From Halanaerobium sp. MA284_MarDTE_T2 (lineage in GTDB: Bacteria > Bacillota > Halanaerobiia > Halanaerobiales > Halanaerobiaceae), in contig NZ_QPJE01000008.1 in assembly GCF_003337245.1 (NCBI RefSeq), positions 1 through 64,000 of the forward strand: 64,000 bases of DNA. The letters run 5' to 3'. Shown here one piece after another: positions 26,620 to 35,406 of this stretch. A model generated the notes under the pieces. It searched no databases. It was given only the letters and a program-made list of their open reading frames with translations, and was not told the DNA's origin. Position 1 is the stretch's first letter, and the number at the start of each line of letters is the position of its first letter. The translations under genes and the position numbers were made by a program.

Positions 26620-27135
26620 TTATCTATCAAAATATATATTCTTACCTGTTATAGAAATTGGAATACCTACAACAATTTCTCCATCAATAATCTTCTCTTT
26701 TTTTGCCACAGCTCCTATTCTATACATTATTCTGTTATCAACATTAAACAAAGCTGCTGTCTTCACTGCTGAACCTAATGCAATCCCTAAATCTATTAAT
26801 CTCCAGGCACAAACAGGACCATCAAATTCTTCTCCTTTTCTCATTTCTAAATCATTACAATTATTATAACCACATGCTCCACAATTCAGGCCTAATGCTT
26901 TAGCTTCATTTAATGATATAATTAAAACAGCAGAACTTTTTTTTACATTTTCACCATCTCTATCAAAGTTTTTCTTTTTGTTTTCTTTTCCATATTTAAT
27001 CATAGCATCAGCAAGTTTTTTTATTTCTTGTTCTTCTAATATTTTTGTTTTCAGATAGTTACTTCCACCTGCTTTAGGTGCTGTTATAGCAGAAATATTC
27101 ATGAATTGTGCAACTGTTTGAGTTACTTGTTTCAT
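26620..27135 (-). CDS. DUF2148 ferredoxin-like protein
   Basis: A 171-residue protein of the DUF2148 (COG4739) type, recognised from LNCGACGYNNCNDLE near residue 88 and DGPVCAWRLIDLGIALGSA near 115. The cysteine group could bind an Fe-S cluster. No biochemical function is established for the family, which is common in anaerobes. I chose ATG 27135, behind GAGGAGG, over an upstream in-frame codon. It sits between tctA and the iron dehydrogenase, so it belongs to the pathway rather than to general metabolism (inference). Confidence 0.8.
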   Translation of the reverse strand: MKQVTQTVAQFMNISAITAPKAGGSNYLKTKILEEQEIKKLADAMIKYGKENKKKNFDRDGENVKKSSAVLIISLNEAKALGLNCGACGYNNCNDLEMRKGEEFDGPVCAWRLIDLGIALGSAVKTAALFNVDNRIMYRIGAVAKKEKIIDGEIVVGIPISITGKNIYFDR

Positions 27136-27146
27136 CTTTTTCCTCC

Positions 27147-28658
27147 TCAACCTTCAGATTTGATATTTTTAGTAATCTGATAATCTTTAAAAGCACTATA
27201 CATTGACCAAATGAATAATATGAGGCTTAAAATTAACAATGTAGCCGAAATTGGTCTAGTAAAAAATATTGTGAAACTTCCATATGACATACTTAAAGCT
27301 CTTCTCATACTGGGCTCTGCAATTCCTCCGAGAACAAGTCCCAAAATAATAGGAGCCAATGGATAATCTTGTTCTTCTAAGAAATATGCTATTATTCCAA
27401 ATATTAACATAACCCAAATATCGAATACATTTGTTCTATTGGCATAAGCCCCTATAGTACACAGTAAAATAATTATACTAATTACTACTGTATAAGGGAC
27501 TTTAAAAATTTGAGTGAACACTCTAACAAATCCTTTATTCAAAAGAAGTATAAAAACATTCACAATAAATAAACCAGCAAAAATAGTATAAACTAATTTA
27601 GGTTGTTGTTGGAAGAGCAATGGTCCTGGTTGCATTCCATGTAATATAAATGCTCCTAACATAACTGCTGTTGTAGCACTACCTGGTATTCCCAAAGATA
27701 ATAGTGGTATCATTGCTCCTGCAGAAGCAGCATTATTTGCAACTTCTGGAGCAGCTACACCTTCTGGAACTCCTGTTCCAAAGTCTTTTCCATTTTTTGA
27801 AAATCTTTGGGCAAAACTATATCCAAATAAACTTGCAGTTGTTGCTCCAGCTCCAGGAAGAATTCCTATAAAAGTTCCCAAAAGAGAGTTTATACTCAAT
27901 ATTTTTTTAAATTTTACAAAAAAATGAAAAGGAGGTAATAAAGTTCCTGAGTATTGTGCTTCACTGTTCATTTCAGATAATTTTGCTCCTTTTCTAATTT
28001 GCCTTAACATTTCAGAAATTGCAAAAGTACCTAAAATAATTGGCACTAAATCAATACCACCTAAAAATTCAGATATTCCAAATGTAAATCTTGGCATCAT
28101 TTTTACAGGATCTAAACCTACAGTGGCTAATAAAAGACCTATACACATAGTTATAAAAGCTTTTACTAAATTTTTGCTTCCAAGAGAAGACACTAAAGTA
28201 AGACCAAAAATTGCTAATGAAAAATACTCGGCTTCTGAAAAATTTAAAGCCCATTTTGCAAGCTGTGGAGCTAAAAAAGTTAATATAATTGTTCCTACAA
28301 TTCCACCAGTTGCTGATGCAAACACGGCAGTTGATATTGCTTCGTTCATCCTACCTTTTTGAGTCATTTTATATCCATCTAAAGAAGTTACAACTGCTTC
28401 AGGAGCTCCTGGAGTTCTAAACATAATTGCACTAATAGATCCAGCATAAACAGCCGCTGAATAAACTGCAGTTAGTATCAAAAAAGCTTTTACAGGCCCA
28501 ATCCCATATGTTATTGGCACAAGAAGTACAACAGTCATTACACCACTCATGCCTGGAACTGCTCCACTAACTAAACCAAGCACTACTGAACTTATAATTA
28601 ATATTAAGTTTACTGGAGAAAGTGCTGTTCCAAATCCCATCAATAAATTATTTATCAT
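27147..28658 (-). CDS. tctA: Tripartite tricarboxylate transporter, large permease TctA (second system)
   Basis: A ~503-residue TctA with about 11-12 hydrophobic segments and the motifs GAVPGMSGVM, GILPGAGATTA and LSLGIPGSATTA. It is clearly diverged from the TctA at 1159-2673, so it probably carries another carboxylate. It forms tctC-tctB-tctA with the next two genes and precedes DUF2148. Start ATG 28658 follows AGGGGG by seven bases; the longer frame from 28676 is unlikely. Confidence 0.92.
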   Translation of the reverse strand: MINNLLMGFGTALSPVNLILIISSVVLGLVSGAVPGMSGVMTVVLLVPITYGIGPVKAFLILTAVYSAAVYAGSISAIMFRTPGAPEAVVTSLDGYKMTQKGRMNEAISTAVFASATGGIVGTIILTFLAPQLAKWALNFSEAEYFSLAIFGLTLVSSLGSKNLVKAFITMCIGLLLATVGLDPVKMMPRFTFGISEFLGGIDLVPIILGTFAISEMLRQIRKGAKLSEMNSEAQYSGTLLPPFHFFVKFKKILSINSLLGTFIGILPGAGATTASLFGYSFAQRFSKNGKDFGTGVPEGVAAPEVANNAASAGAMIPLLSLGIPGSATTAVMLGAFILHGMQPGPLLFQQQPKLVYTIFAGLFIVNVFILLLNKGFVRVFTQIFKVPYTVVISIIILLCTIGAYANRTNVFDIWVMLIFGIIAYFLEEQDYPLAPIILGLVLGGIAEPSMRRALSMSYGSFTIFFTRPISATLLILSLILFIWSMYSAFKDYQITKNIKSEG

Positions 28659-28685
28659 AGGTAATCCCCCTAACAAATTTATTAA

Positions 28686-29198
28686 TCAATAAAAAATATA
28701 GCTAACTTTTCTAAATATACTTTGTCCTCTGGGCAATAATAGATTAAGATAATTTGGAAATATATATGCCAATAAAACAACTATAACAATAGCAATAACA
28801 GGAGCTAATATTTTTTTTCTATATCCTAAATTCCAGAACATTGAAACTAATAACAGGGGGGTTAACAATATAAATCCTAAAGTTCTTAAAAACATAGAAT
28901 AAATAGATAATATAATTAAACTTATAAAAAATTTTTTACTGTTATTTTTTATTTCTTCAATATCTTTTTCTTCTTTATATGCCTCAGTTTCTTCCATTAT
29001 TTTATCTCTTTTTTTAAATAAAGAACCAAGATTAATTAAACTTAACACTAGCATAAAACTAATTATTATTCTTGGCCAAAAAGCTGGTCCTACTCCTTTA
29101 GATTGATTTACATCAAACGTATTGACATAAAAAAGCAAAAATATTGAAATAAAAAATATAATTAAAGCTATAATAATTTCCTTTTTGAAAGTTCTCAT
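28686..29198 (-). CDS. tctB: Tripartite tricarboxylate transporter, small permease TctB (second system)
   Basis: A 170-residue TctB with four hydrophobic segments and a charged cytoplasmic loop (KKRDKIMEETEAYKEEKDIEE) after the second. The N-terminal VNQSKGVGPAFWPRIIIS region (DxxxxxGPxFxP) is characteristic of the family. Start ATG 29198 after AGAGGG. A perfect 30-base palindrome separates it from tctC. Confidence 0.85.
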   Translation of the reverse strand: MRTFKKEIIIALIIFFISIFLLFYVNTFDVNQSKGVGPAFWPRIIISFMLVLSLINLGSLFKKRDKIMEETEAYKEEKDIEEIKNNSKKFFISLIILSIYSMFLRTLGFILLTPLLLVSMFWNLGYRKKILAPVIAIVIVVLLAYIFPNYLNLLLPRGQSIFRKVSYIFY

Positions 29199-29219
29199 TA
29201 ACAACCCTCTCTTTTCATT

Positions 29220-29249
29220 CTAGGCACTAGTTTTAAAACTAGTGCCTAG
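29220..29249 (-). terminator. Intercistronic palindrome between second tctC and tctB
   Basis: Perfect inverted repeat CTAGGCACTAGTTTT / AAAACTAGTGCCTAG after the tctC stop. Same place as the unrelated hairpin in the first tct operon (3202-3237). Confidence 0.7.
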
Positions 29250-29277
29250 GTAATAACATTTACTTAATATAAATATA

Positions 29278-30228
29278 CTAGTCAAGCAAATGCTTGAGAT
29301 TTTTCATAGTTTCAACATCTTTCTTGAAAAATTCTTCGAATTCTTCTGTACTCATATATCCATTTCTTAAATCTAAAAAGTTCTTACTTTCGAATTCTTT
29401 ATAATGATCACTACTCATAGCTTTTTTATACATATCATGAATCTTTTTAACTATATGGTCTGGAGTACCCGCTTTAACAAAGATACCACGCCAAATTCCT
29501 AATGTTGCATCCCAACCTTTTTCAACAGAAGTTGGAACATCTGGATAACCTGCAACTCTCTCTCCATCTTTCAAAAATACCAATGGTCTTACTTCCCCAG
29601 CATCTAATAAACCTTTTATTTCCTGCATCTCAGCCTGAAATGCATGTAAGTTTCCTGCCAAGCCATCTTTTTGTTCACTACCGGCAGAATCATAATTCAC
29701 AGTGGTAATGTCAATTCCTGCTGCTTCTGCAAAATTTTCAATAAATAATTGTGTTATAGAACCAACAGTACCGATTTTCACTTCACCTGGATTATCTTTA
29801 GCATAGTTTACTAATTCATCTATTGTTTTAAATTGACCATCTTTTCTTGTAACAATTATTGAAACATCTGATTGAGCTCTCATCACAGGTTGCCAATCTT
29901 CAACATCATATTCAACAGTGCCCATTGCTATATTTAAAGAAAGAGAAGATGGAGCAAATAAAATTGTATATCCATCAGCAGGTTGGTTTTGAACATAAGC
30001 AGATGCCAAAGCACCATTAGCTCCAGGTTTATTGCTTATAACTAAAGGAACATCAATATAATCTTTTGCAGGAGTAGAAAGTGAACGAGCAGCATTATCA
30101 GTACCTCCACCTGCACCATAACCTACTATAACATTAATTGTTCTCTCAGGATATTCAGCCAAAACTGCACTCGAAAAAAGACTCATAATTAAAAACCCAA
30201 GAACAAAAATAGTTGTTAATTTTTTCAT
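29278..30228 (-). CDS. tctC: Tripartite tricarboxylate transporter substrate-binding protein TctC (second system)
   Basis: A 316-residue binding protein with signal peptide (cleavage near residue 24) followed by YPERTINVIVGYGAGGGTDNAAR and a PGANGALA loop, the BugT/TctC carboxylate-binding elements. It collects the array's substrate outside the membrane. The start ATG 30228 has its own site GAAAGGGG. A further strong GGGAGGTGAT lies about 75 bases upstream (30299-30308) with no start codon behind it. Confidence 0.92.
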   Translation of the reverse strand: MKKLTTIFVLGFLIMSLFSSAVLAEYPERTINVIVGYGAGGGTDNAARSLSTPAKDYIDVPLVISNKPGANGALASAYVQNQPADGYTILFAPSSLSLNIAMGTVEYDVEDWQPVMRAQSDVSIIVTRKDGQFKTIDELVNYAKDNPGEVKIGTVGSITQLFIENFAEAAGIDITTVNYDSAGSEQKDGLAGNLHAFQAEMQEIKGLLDAGEVRPLVFLKDGERVAGYPDVPTSVEKGWDATLGIWRGIFVKAGTPDHIVKKIHDMYKKAMSSDHYKEFESKNFLDLRNGYMSTEEFEEFFKKDVETMKNLKHLLD

Positions 30229-30298
30229 AAAAATCCCCTTTCGCTAAATTAATAGCTAATAATTTAATGTCAAACCAACTGAACTAAAATAATTTTAT

Positions 30299-30308
30299 AT
30301 CACCTCCC
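30299..30308 (-). promoter_or_regulatory. Orphan Shine-Dalgarno in tctC leader
   Basis: GGGAGGTGAT on the minus strand, followed by ATAAAATTATTTTAG with no ATG, GTG or TTG at a working distance. See findings on possible mRNA-stabilising ribosome sites. Confidence 0.5.
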
Positions 30309-30321
30309 AATTTAAATTTAA

Positions 30322-30948
30322 TTAATTCTCAGACACAATTCTCTCAATTATCTTAGCTGCTCTTTCTGGATTAAAAACTCCACAATGACAATTAGGTGCA
30401 ATCTTTTTTGCTGCTTGTTCTGGAGTCATTGTTCCTTTTTTAACATTACTGATTACTAATTGGGTCAAATTAGAAGAAATCATACCATGTCCACACATAG
30501 TAGTTATTTCTAATATTTCTTCATCTGGAAGAAGATTAGTATTCCCCCATATGCCAAGAGAATGTTCTATAGTATGTCTTTCAATACCAACTTTTTTAGC
30601 TATTTCATCAACTGCATCTAATACACCAGTAGCAATAACAGACATACCCAAATCTGCTTCTTTTACTTCTTCCATTGCCTTTTCCATAGTTTCTTCGTCA
30701 GTAAAAACTGCATGAACTACCGAACTCTCAGTAATATTTTCTCTTATTCCCTTCTCTCCAACACCATATTTATTTCCAGTTCCACAATCACCAAAGTTAA
30801 CGGGATCATATTTTATAACAATATCAAAAAACTTTGTTAATTTGGGTATACTCCCTTTTTCATTAAAACCCTGAGCTGGAATTGCAAATAATACAAAATC
30901 ATTTATTAAACTTTCATAGGGACCACGGCGATGTAATGTATGAGTCAT
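30322..30948 (-). CDS. Unknown partner protein, copy 2 (conserved TMCGHGM and CHCG motifs)
   Basis: A 208-residue paralogue of 23200-23817. Shared blocks are MTHTLHRRGPYESL, SSVVHAVF, HSLGIWGNTNLLPDEE, ITTMCGHGMISSNL and NCHCGVFNPERA. Conservation is strongest around Cys and His residues that could bind metal. It overlaps its ferredoxin partner by one base and precedes tctC. Two diverged copies in one array suggest two related steps or two subunit types rather than simple redundancy (inference). I do not recognise the family. Confidence 0.72.
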   Translation of the reverse strand: MTHTLHRRGPYESLINDFVLFAIPAQGFNEKGSIPKLTKFFDIVIKYDPVNFGDCGTGNKYGVGEKGIRENITESSVVHAVFTDEETMEKAMEEVKEADLGMSVIATGVLDAVDEIAKKVGIERHTIEHSLGIWGNTNLLPDEEILEITTMCGHGMISSNLTQLVISNVKKGTMTPEQAAKKIAPNCHCGVFNPERAAKIIERIVSEN

Positions 30949-31673
30949 TATTTTCCCTCCTTAGCTTTTGGTCTACCTAAACCAAGATTTGTTTTCCCAT
31001 TTATAGAAGGGTCAAATCCTAAATCTCTAGCAATTTCTGCAGCAGGCAAAGTATTATCATTCTCTAATTTCCCTGCTAAATCAAGACTAAATACTGTTTC
31101 TAATTCTTTAGAAACTTCTTTAATTGCATTTAAAGCTTCTGGTACTCTTTCCCTATCGATATCAAATTCAACAATAGCTGATAAAACTCTTTCATTTAAA
31201 TACTTTTCTTGAATTTCTCCAGTTTCTTCATTCTTCATTAAAGGTTTTAATGGATTACATGGTTCTAATTTATTAATACCAATCGATGCTAATTTTTTAG
31301 TAACTTTTTCTACATCATAAAATCTTGTTGCAATTCCTGGACGGCCCAATTCAACTGCTATACCTACATGCCCTTTTTTAAATCTACCTGTCACTTCATT
31401 CGTTTTCATTTCTTCAGTTCCTCTTCCTAATACGGCAGTCGATTCATGAGGCACAAGTGGATTGGAAAATGCTTTTCTTAATTTTCTTAATTCATCCATT
31501 TCTCCTTCATAAAATGCATCTACCGGACAGCCAGCATGTTTCTCACAAATTCCACACTCAACACATTCATCTTCTACTATGTAACAAGTTTCTTCTCCTT
31601 CTTTTATAGCTTCTACTGGACAATACGGTATACACTGATTACATAATATACATTTACTTTCATCAATTTTCAT
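30948..31673 (-). CDS. Ferredoxin-domain protein with GRGTEEMKTN domain, copy 2
   Basis: A 241-residue paralogue of 23817-24548 and probably the first gene of the long array. The N-terminal ferredoxin has Cys8/11/14/18 and Cys37/40/43/49. The remaining ~190 residues carry VLGRGTEEMKTNEVTGRF, VGIAVELGRPGIATRFYDVEK and GKTNLGLGRPK. Together with its partner it would make about 450 residues, the size of a single reductase chain. Function unknown. Start ATG 31673 behind GGAGG. Confidence 0.75.
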   Translation of the reverse strand: MKIDESKCILCNQCIPYCPVEAIKEGEETCYIVEDECVECGICEKHAGCPVDAFYEGEMDELRKLRKAFSNPLVPHESTAVLGRGTEEMKTNEVTGRFKKGHVGIAVELGRPGIATRFYDVEKVTKKLASIGINKLEPCNPLKPLMKNEETGEIQEKYLNERVLSAIVEFDIDRERVPEALNAIKEVSKELETVFSLDLAGKLENDNTLPAAEIARDLGFDPSINGKTNLGLGRPKAKEGK

Positions 31674-32235
31674 TAATAAATTTCCTCCTTTTTAAACTTT
31701 AATTTTTGACTTATTTCATATTATGGTATAATCTTTTGATCCCCCCTATTATCAATCCCCTTATTATTAAAAATAGCTATTATTTTAATACCAGCTGTAA
31801 CTAAAAACATAAAAACTTTTATCACGATCTCTTAATTTATTATTCTTTAACAAATTTTTGTTTCCTAGATAAGAAAATAAAGAAAATAAAGTAAATTGTG
31901 TAATATCATATTATTAAAAATATTATGTCTTTTTATATTATAAGTTATATTAAGCTTTTTTTGTGTTGTAAATGTAAATAATATGTATTAAAGTTGAAAA
32001 AGGCCCCAGTACTGGGGCCTTGATTTATAATCTGTTTCATTACATATTAATATTTAAATCTTATTTAAATCTATTGATCATAGAATTTGTTCATAAAATT
32101 ATTCTGCAGTTACATTATTATTATCGGCAGTCATAAAAAAAGATAACCAGATTCAGAAGTACTGTGACTTCATCAGCTGGCTTTAGATAACATATGCTCT
32201 TTATATTGATATTATTTAACTTAATTTAAATTTTT
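31674..32235. other. Intergenic region upstream of the catabolic array
   Basis: A 562-base AT-rich gap. It should hold the promoter of the array. I see TATAAT-like hexamers but no convincing promoter and no SigL-type GG/GC pair. The one clear structure is the terminator at 32000-32021. Nothing coding is visible. Confidence 0.5.
32000..32021 (-). terminator. Terminator downstream of yaiI
   Basis: Perfect palindrome AAGGCCCCAGT / ACTGGGGCCTT followed on the minus strand by TTTTTC. Confidence 0.8.
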
Positions 32236-32703
32236 TCAAATATTTTCGTCATTATTTGACAGATTATTTTTTTCAATTAAAAACTTTAATTTCTCCGCAA
32301 ATCTTAAATCATCTGCTTCAGATCTTTTTTTATGGGAATTATGGCGTCCTGTTTTACGCCTCCATTTAAAGTTCTGATGCCTCTGCATTAAAAGATAATC
32401 TATATTATTATCAGAAAAAATTTTACCGGAAAAACTTATTACCTGGGCACCTTTTCCCAGAACAACTGCTGCCAGACCATAATCACCGGTAACTACAATA
32501 TCATTTTCCCGACAGAAATTAAATATTTCCATATCGGCAGACTGATATTTCTGATCAACTACAAATATCTTGCCATAATCAACCGTAAGATGGTGATTTA
32601 AATCAGTAAAAATATCAAGCTCAATTCCATATTCCTCGGCAATATTTTCTACTATTCCAACAACAGGACATCCATCACCATCTACTAAAATTCTCATTTT
32701 CAA
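32236..32703 (-). CDS. yaiI: YaiI/YqxD family protein (DUF188)
   Basis: A 155-residue PIN-like protein of the YaiI/YqxD family, with ILVDGDGCPVVGIVE at the start, VVTGDYGLAAVVLGKGA in the middle and a basic tail ending in the family RRKTGRHNSHKKRSEADD box. Family members are thought to be RNA-related nucleases, but function is not established. It overlaps the KdsC-like gene by four bases. Confidence 0.85.
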   Translation of the reverse strand: MKMRILVDGDGCPVVGIVENIAEEYGIELDIFTDLNHHLTVDYGKIFVVDQKYQSADMEIFNFCRENDIVVTGDYGLAAVVLGKGAQVISFSGKIFSDNNIDYLLMQRHQNFKWRRKTGRHNSHKKRSEADDLRFAEKLKFLIEKNNLSNNDENI

Positions 32704-33203
32704 TCTTTGTACCTATCAAGAATTTTATCCAGCTGACCGGTTTTTCTAAATAAATGCTGTAAAATTTGTCTTACAGCACCATTACCACCATTATAATCAG
32801 AGATATAATCTGCTATTTCTTTTACAGCTTCTGCTGCATCAGCCGGACAGCCGGCAAAAGCTGCTTTTTTCATGACTTTAAAATCATTTAAATCATCACC
32901 CAAATAAGCTATATTTTCGAAAGTTATTTCTTTGTCCTGCATTATTTCCTGCAGTTTACCTTCTTTATCCTTTATATCCTGATAAAGTTCTTTTATTCCA
33001 AGTTCTGCCGCCCTTCTTTCAACTATCTTTGATTTCCGTCCAGTTATAATTATTATATCAATTCCAGTTCTTAGAGCTCCAGCAACCATAAGACCGTCCT
33101 TTACATTAAAAGTTTTCATCTCATTATCAAAGTTATCCAGATAAACCTTTCCATCTGTCAGTGTTCCATCTACATCAAGAAAAATAGTATTTATTTTTTC
33201 CAT
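32700..33203 (-). CDS. kdsC: HAD-IIIA phosphatase, KdsC-like (KDO-8-phosphate phosphatase)
   Basis: A 167-residue HAD phosphatase without cap domain. Motif I is IFLDVDGTLTDG, motif II IIITGRKS, and motif III LGDDLNDFKVMKKA, with the AAELGIKELYQDIKDK stretch typical of KdsC. KdsC removes phosphate from KDO-8-phosphate in lipopolysaccharide synthesis, which supports an outer membrane in this organism. A related sugar-phosphate phosphatase role cannot be excluded, since no other kds genes are in view. Confidence 0.85.
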   Translation of the reverse strand: MEKINTIFLDVDGTLTDGKVYLDNFDNEMKTFNVKDGLMVAGALRTGIDIIIITGRKSKIVERRAAELGIKELYQDIKDKEGKLQEIMQDKEITFENIAYLGDDLNDFKVMKKAAFAGCPADAAEAVKEIADYISDYNGGNGAVRQILQHLFRKTGQLDKILDRYKD

Positions 33204-33367
33204 TATACCAGCTCCATCTTAAAATATTTCTGCCTCAGCTTCTCTTTGTACCGCCAGGTGGTACTCTTTCTGTTATCCATAAATAACAGCACCTCATCTT
33301 ATAAATTTAATCAATTATTGAGATTCATTATCAGTTATTATATATCTTTTAACATTTACTGTAAAGT

Positions 33368-33398
33368 AAAAACTCCACCATTATGGTGAAGTTTTTAA
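33368..33398 (-). terminator. Terminator of the ABC transporter operon
   Basis: AAAAACTCCACCAT / ATGGTGAAGTTTTT hairpin (one mismatch) downstream of the last ATPase gene. Confidence 0.8.
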
Positions 33399-33432
33399 AT
33401 TAAAAATATTTAGATAGTAAAGATATATCAAC

Positions 33433-34395
33433 CTATTTTATACAGGCTGAATAATGACCCGATTCCTTTTCTTCAAGCTCCACCTCTGTTCTAAGGCATT
33501 TCTCATCGGCCAGAGGACAGCGGGAACTGAAACTGCACCCTTCCGGCAGATTAATCATACTGGGGATTTCTCCTTCAAGCTTTATTTTAATATCTTCTTG
33601 TTCTGGATCTGGCTCAGGAATAGCAGACAGCAGTGCCTCTGTATAAGGATGGAGTGGATTACTAAATATCTGGTCAACTGTTCCCAGCTCAATTATTTTC
33701 CCCATATACATTACCGCTATCCTGTCAGCTATATATTCAATAACTCCTAGATCATGTGTTATAAAAAGCATAGTAAGGTCAAGTTTTTTCTGAAGATCCT
33801 GAAGCAGGTTTAATATCTGGGCCTGAACAGAAACATCGAGTGCAGAGGTCGGTTCATCAAGGAGCAAAAAATCCGGATTTAAAGCTATTGCTCTCGCAAT
33901 ACCGATGCGCTGTTTCTGGCCACCGCTAAATTCATGTGGATAACGGTAAAGATGTTCTTTTTTTAAACCTACAATATCCAGCAGCTCCAGTATTCTCTGC
34001 TTTAAAATTTTATTTTCTATATCAATATCATGAATTCTAAAAGGTTCTTCAAGAAGTTTTTTTATTGTTCTTCTGGGACTTAGAGAAGAATGTGGATCCT
34101 GAAAAACAATGGCCATATTTTTACGGAGTTCTTTTATCTCATTTTTGGAAAATTTATTTATATTTTTATCTGCAAATATTATTTCTCCACCATCCGGTTC
34201 AAGCAGAAGCATCAGAGTTCTGGCCAGAGTAGATTTTCCACAGCCCGATTCTCCCACAACTCCAAAAGTTTCTCCTTTTTTTATGAAAAAACTCAGATCA
34301 TTAACTGCTTTAATAACTGTTCTTTCTTTGTTAATTAATCCTTTTTCTTTTACAAAATATTTTTTTAAATTTTTTACTTCAATTAATTTATCCAT
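33433..34395 (-). CDS. dppF: Dipeptide/oligopeptide ABC transporter ATPase (DppF/OppF type)
   Basis: About 320 residues. Walker A GESGCGKSTLA, signature LSGGQ as FSGGQKQRIGIARA, Walker B FLLLDEPTSALDVS and H-loop FITHDLGV are all present. The C-terminal oligopeptide-ABC domain has the SSRCPLADEKC cysteine cluster that can bind Fe-S in DppD/DppF-type ATPases. It energises uptake with the paired ATPase at 34410. I chose ATG 34395 after GGAGG; the frame extends back to 34428 without a ribosome site. Last gene of the lysine-riboswitch operon. Confidence 0.92.
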   Translation of the reverse strand: MDKLIEVKNLKKYFVKEKGLINKERTVIKAVNDLSFFIKKGETFGVVGESGCGKSTLARTLMLLLEPDGGEIIFADKNINKFSKNEIKELRKNMAIVFQDPHSSLSPRRTIKKLLEEPFRIHDIDIENKILKQRILELLDIVGLKKEHLYRYPHEFSGGQKQRIGIARAIALNPDFLLLDEPTSALDVSVQAQILNLLQDLQKKLDLTMLFITHDLGVIEYIADRIAVMYMGKIIELGTVDQIFSNPLHPYTEALLSAIPEPDPEQEDIKIKLEGEIPSMINLPEGCSFSSRCPLADEKCLRTEVELEEKESGHYSACIK

Positions 34396-34409
34396 TAAAA
34401 ATCCTCCAG

Positions 34410-35402
34410 TTAAAATTGCAGATGACATTTCACATAGTGATTTTCATCTATGTATTTTCTCGGCGGTATAGTAGAACTGCATACATCCATTTTATATTCA
34501 CAGCGTGGATGAAATCTGCAGCCAGATGGTGGTGTTATCAGATTGGGAACTTTTCCTTTAATAATTTTAAGTTTTTCTCCCCTGCTCTCCCTGCGAGGTA
34601 TTGCTTTAAGCAGCCCCTCGGTGTAAGGATGAGATGGGTTCTTAAATAATTTTTTAACAGGAGCATATTCAACAATATTACCAGCATACATAACAGCCAC
34701 CCTGTCACATACACGTGCCACAACACCAAGATCATGTGTTATCAGCAGCATCGAAGACGACATCTCATCTCTAAGATTTTTAATCAATTTAAGAATTTGT
34801 GCCTGTATAGTAACATCTAGTGCTGTTGTTGGTTCATCAGCAATAAGCAGCTGTGGATGACAGGAAAGTGCAGTAGCTATCATTACTCTCTGCTGCATAC
34901 CTCCACTTAATTCATGCGGATATTTTCCCATAATGTGTTCCGGATCAGGAAGACCTACTTTTTTAAACATTTCCAGCGCTATTTTTTTCGCCATTCTGCT
35001 GCTTTTCCTCTGGTGCTTTTTTATAACCTGTTTTATCTGGGTACCAACATCAAACACGGGATTGAGAGAATTCATAGGATCCTGAAAAATCATAGATATC
35101 TGATTACCTCTAATATCCTGCATTTCTTTTTCTGTTTTTTTGATCAGATTTTCTCCATTAAAATTAATTTCTCCGGAGAGAATTTTACCCGGTGGATCAG
35201 GAATAAGTTTCATAATAGAAAGAGCAGTCACAGATTTACCGCTCCCGGTTTCTCCCACAAGACCCAGTGTTTCCCCCTTATTTACTACAAAAGAAACATC
35301 TTCAAGTGCTTTCACTTCCCCTTCATAAGTGAAAAAAGATGTCTTCAAATTTTTAACTTCAAGTAAAATCTCATTTTCATCCAAATTATTTTCCTTTTCC
35401 AT
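34410..35402 (-). CDS. dppD: Dipeptide/oligopeptide ABC transporter ATPase (DppD/OppD type)
   Basis: About 330 residues, with Walker A GETGSGKSVTA, signature ELSGGMQQRVMIA, Walker B LLIADEPTTALDVT and the RFHPRCEYKMDVC cysteine cluster near the C-terminus. Start ATG 35402 has GGAGG seven bases upstream, and the gene begins just after dppC ends. It forms the heterodimeric motor with DppF. Confidence 0.92.
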   Translation of the reverse strand: MEKENNLDENEILLEVKNLKTSFFTYEGEVKALEDVSFVVNKGETLGLVGETGSGKSVTALSIMKLIPDPPGKILSGEINFNGENLIKKTEKEMQDIRGNQISMIFQDPMNSLNPVFDVGTQIKQVIKKHQRKSSRMAKKIALEMFKKVGLPDPEHIMGKYPHELSGGMQQRVMIATALSCHPQLLIADEPTTALDVTIQAQILKLIKNLRDEMSSSMLLITHDLGVVARVCDRVAVMYAGNIVEYAPVKKLFKNPSHPYTEGLLKAIPRRESRGEKLKIIKGKVPNLITPPSGCRFHPRCEYKMDVCSSTIPPRKYIDENHYVKCHLQF

Positions 35403-35406
35403 TTTA

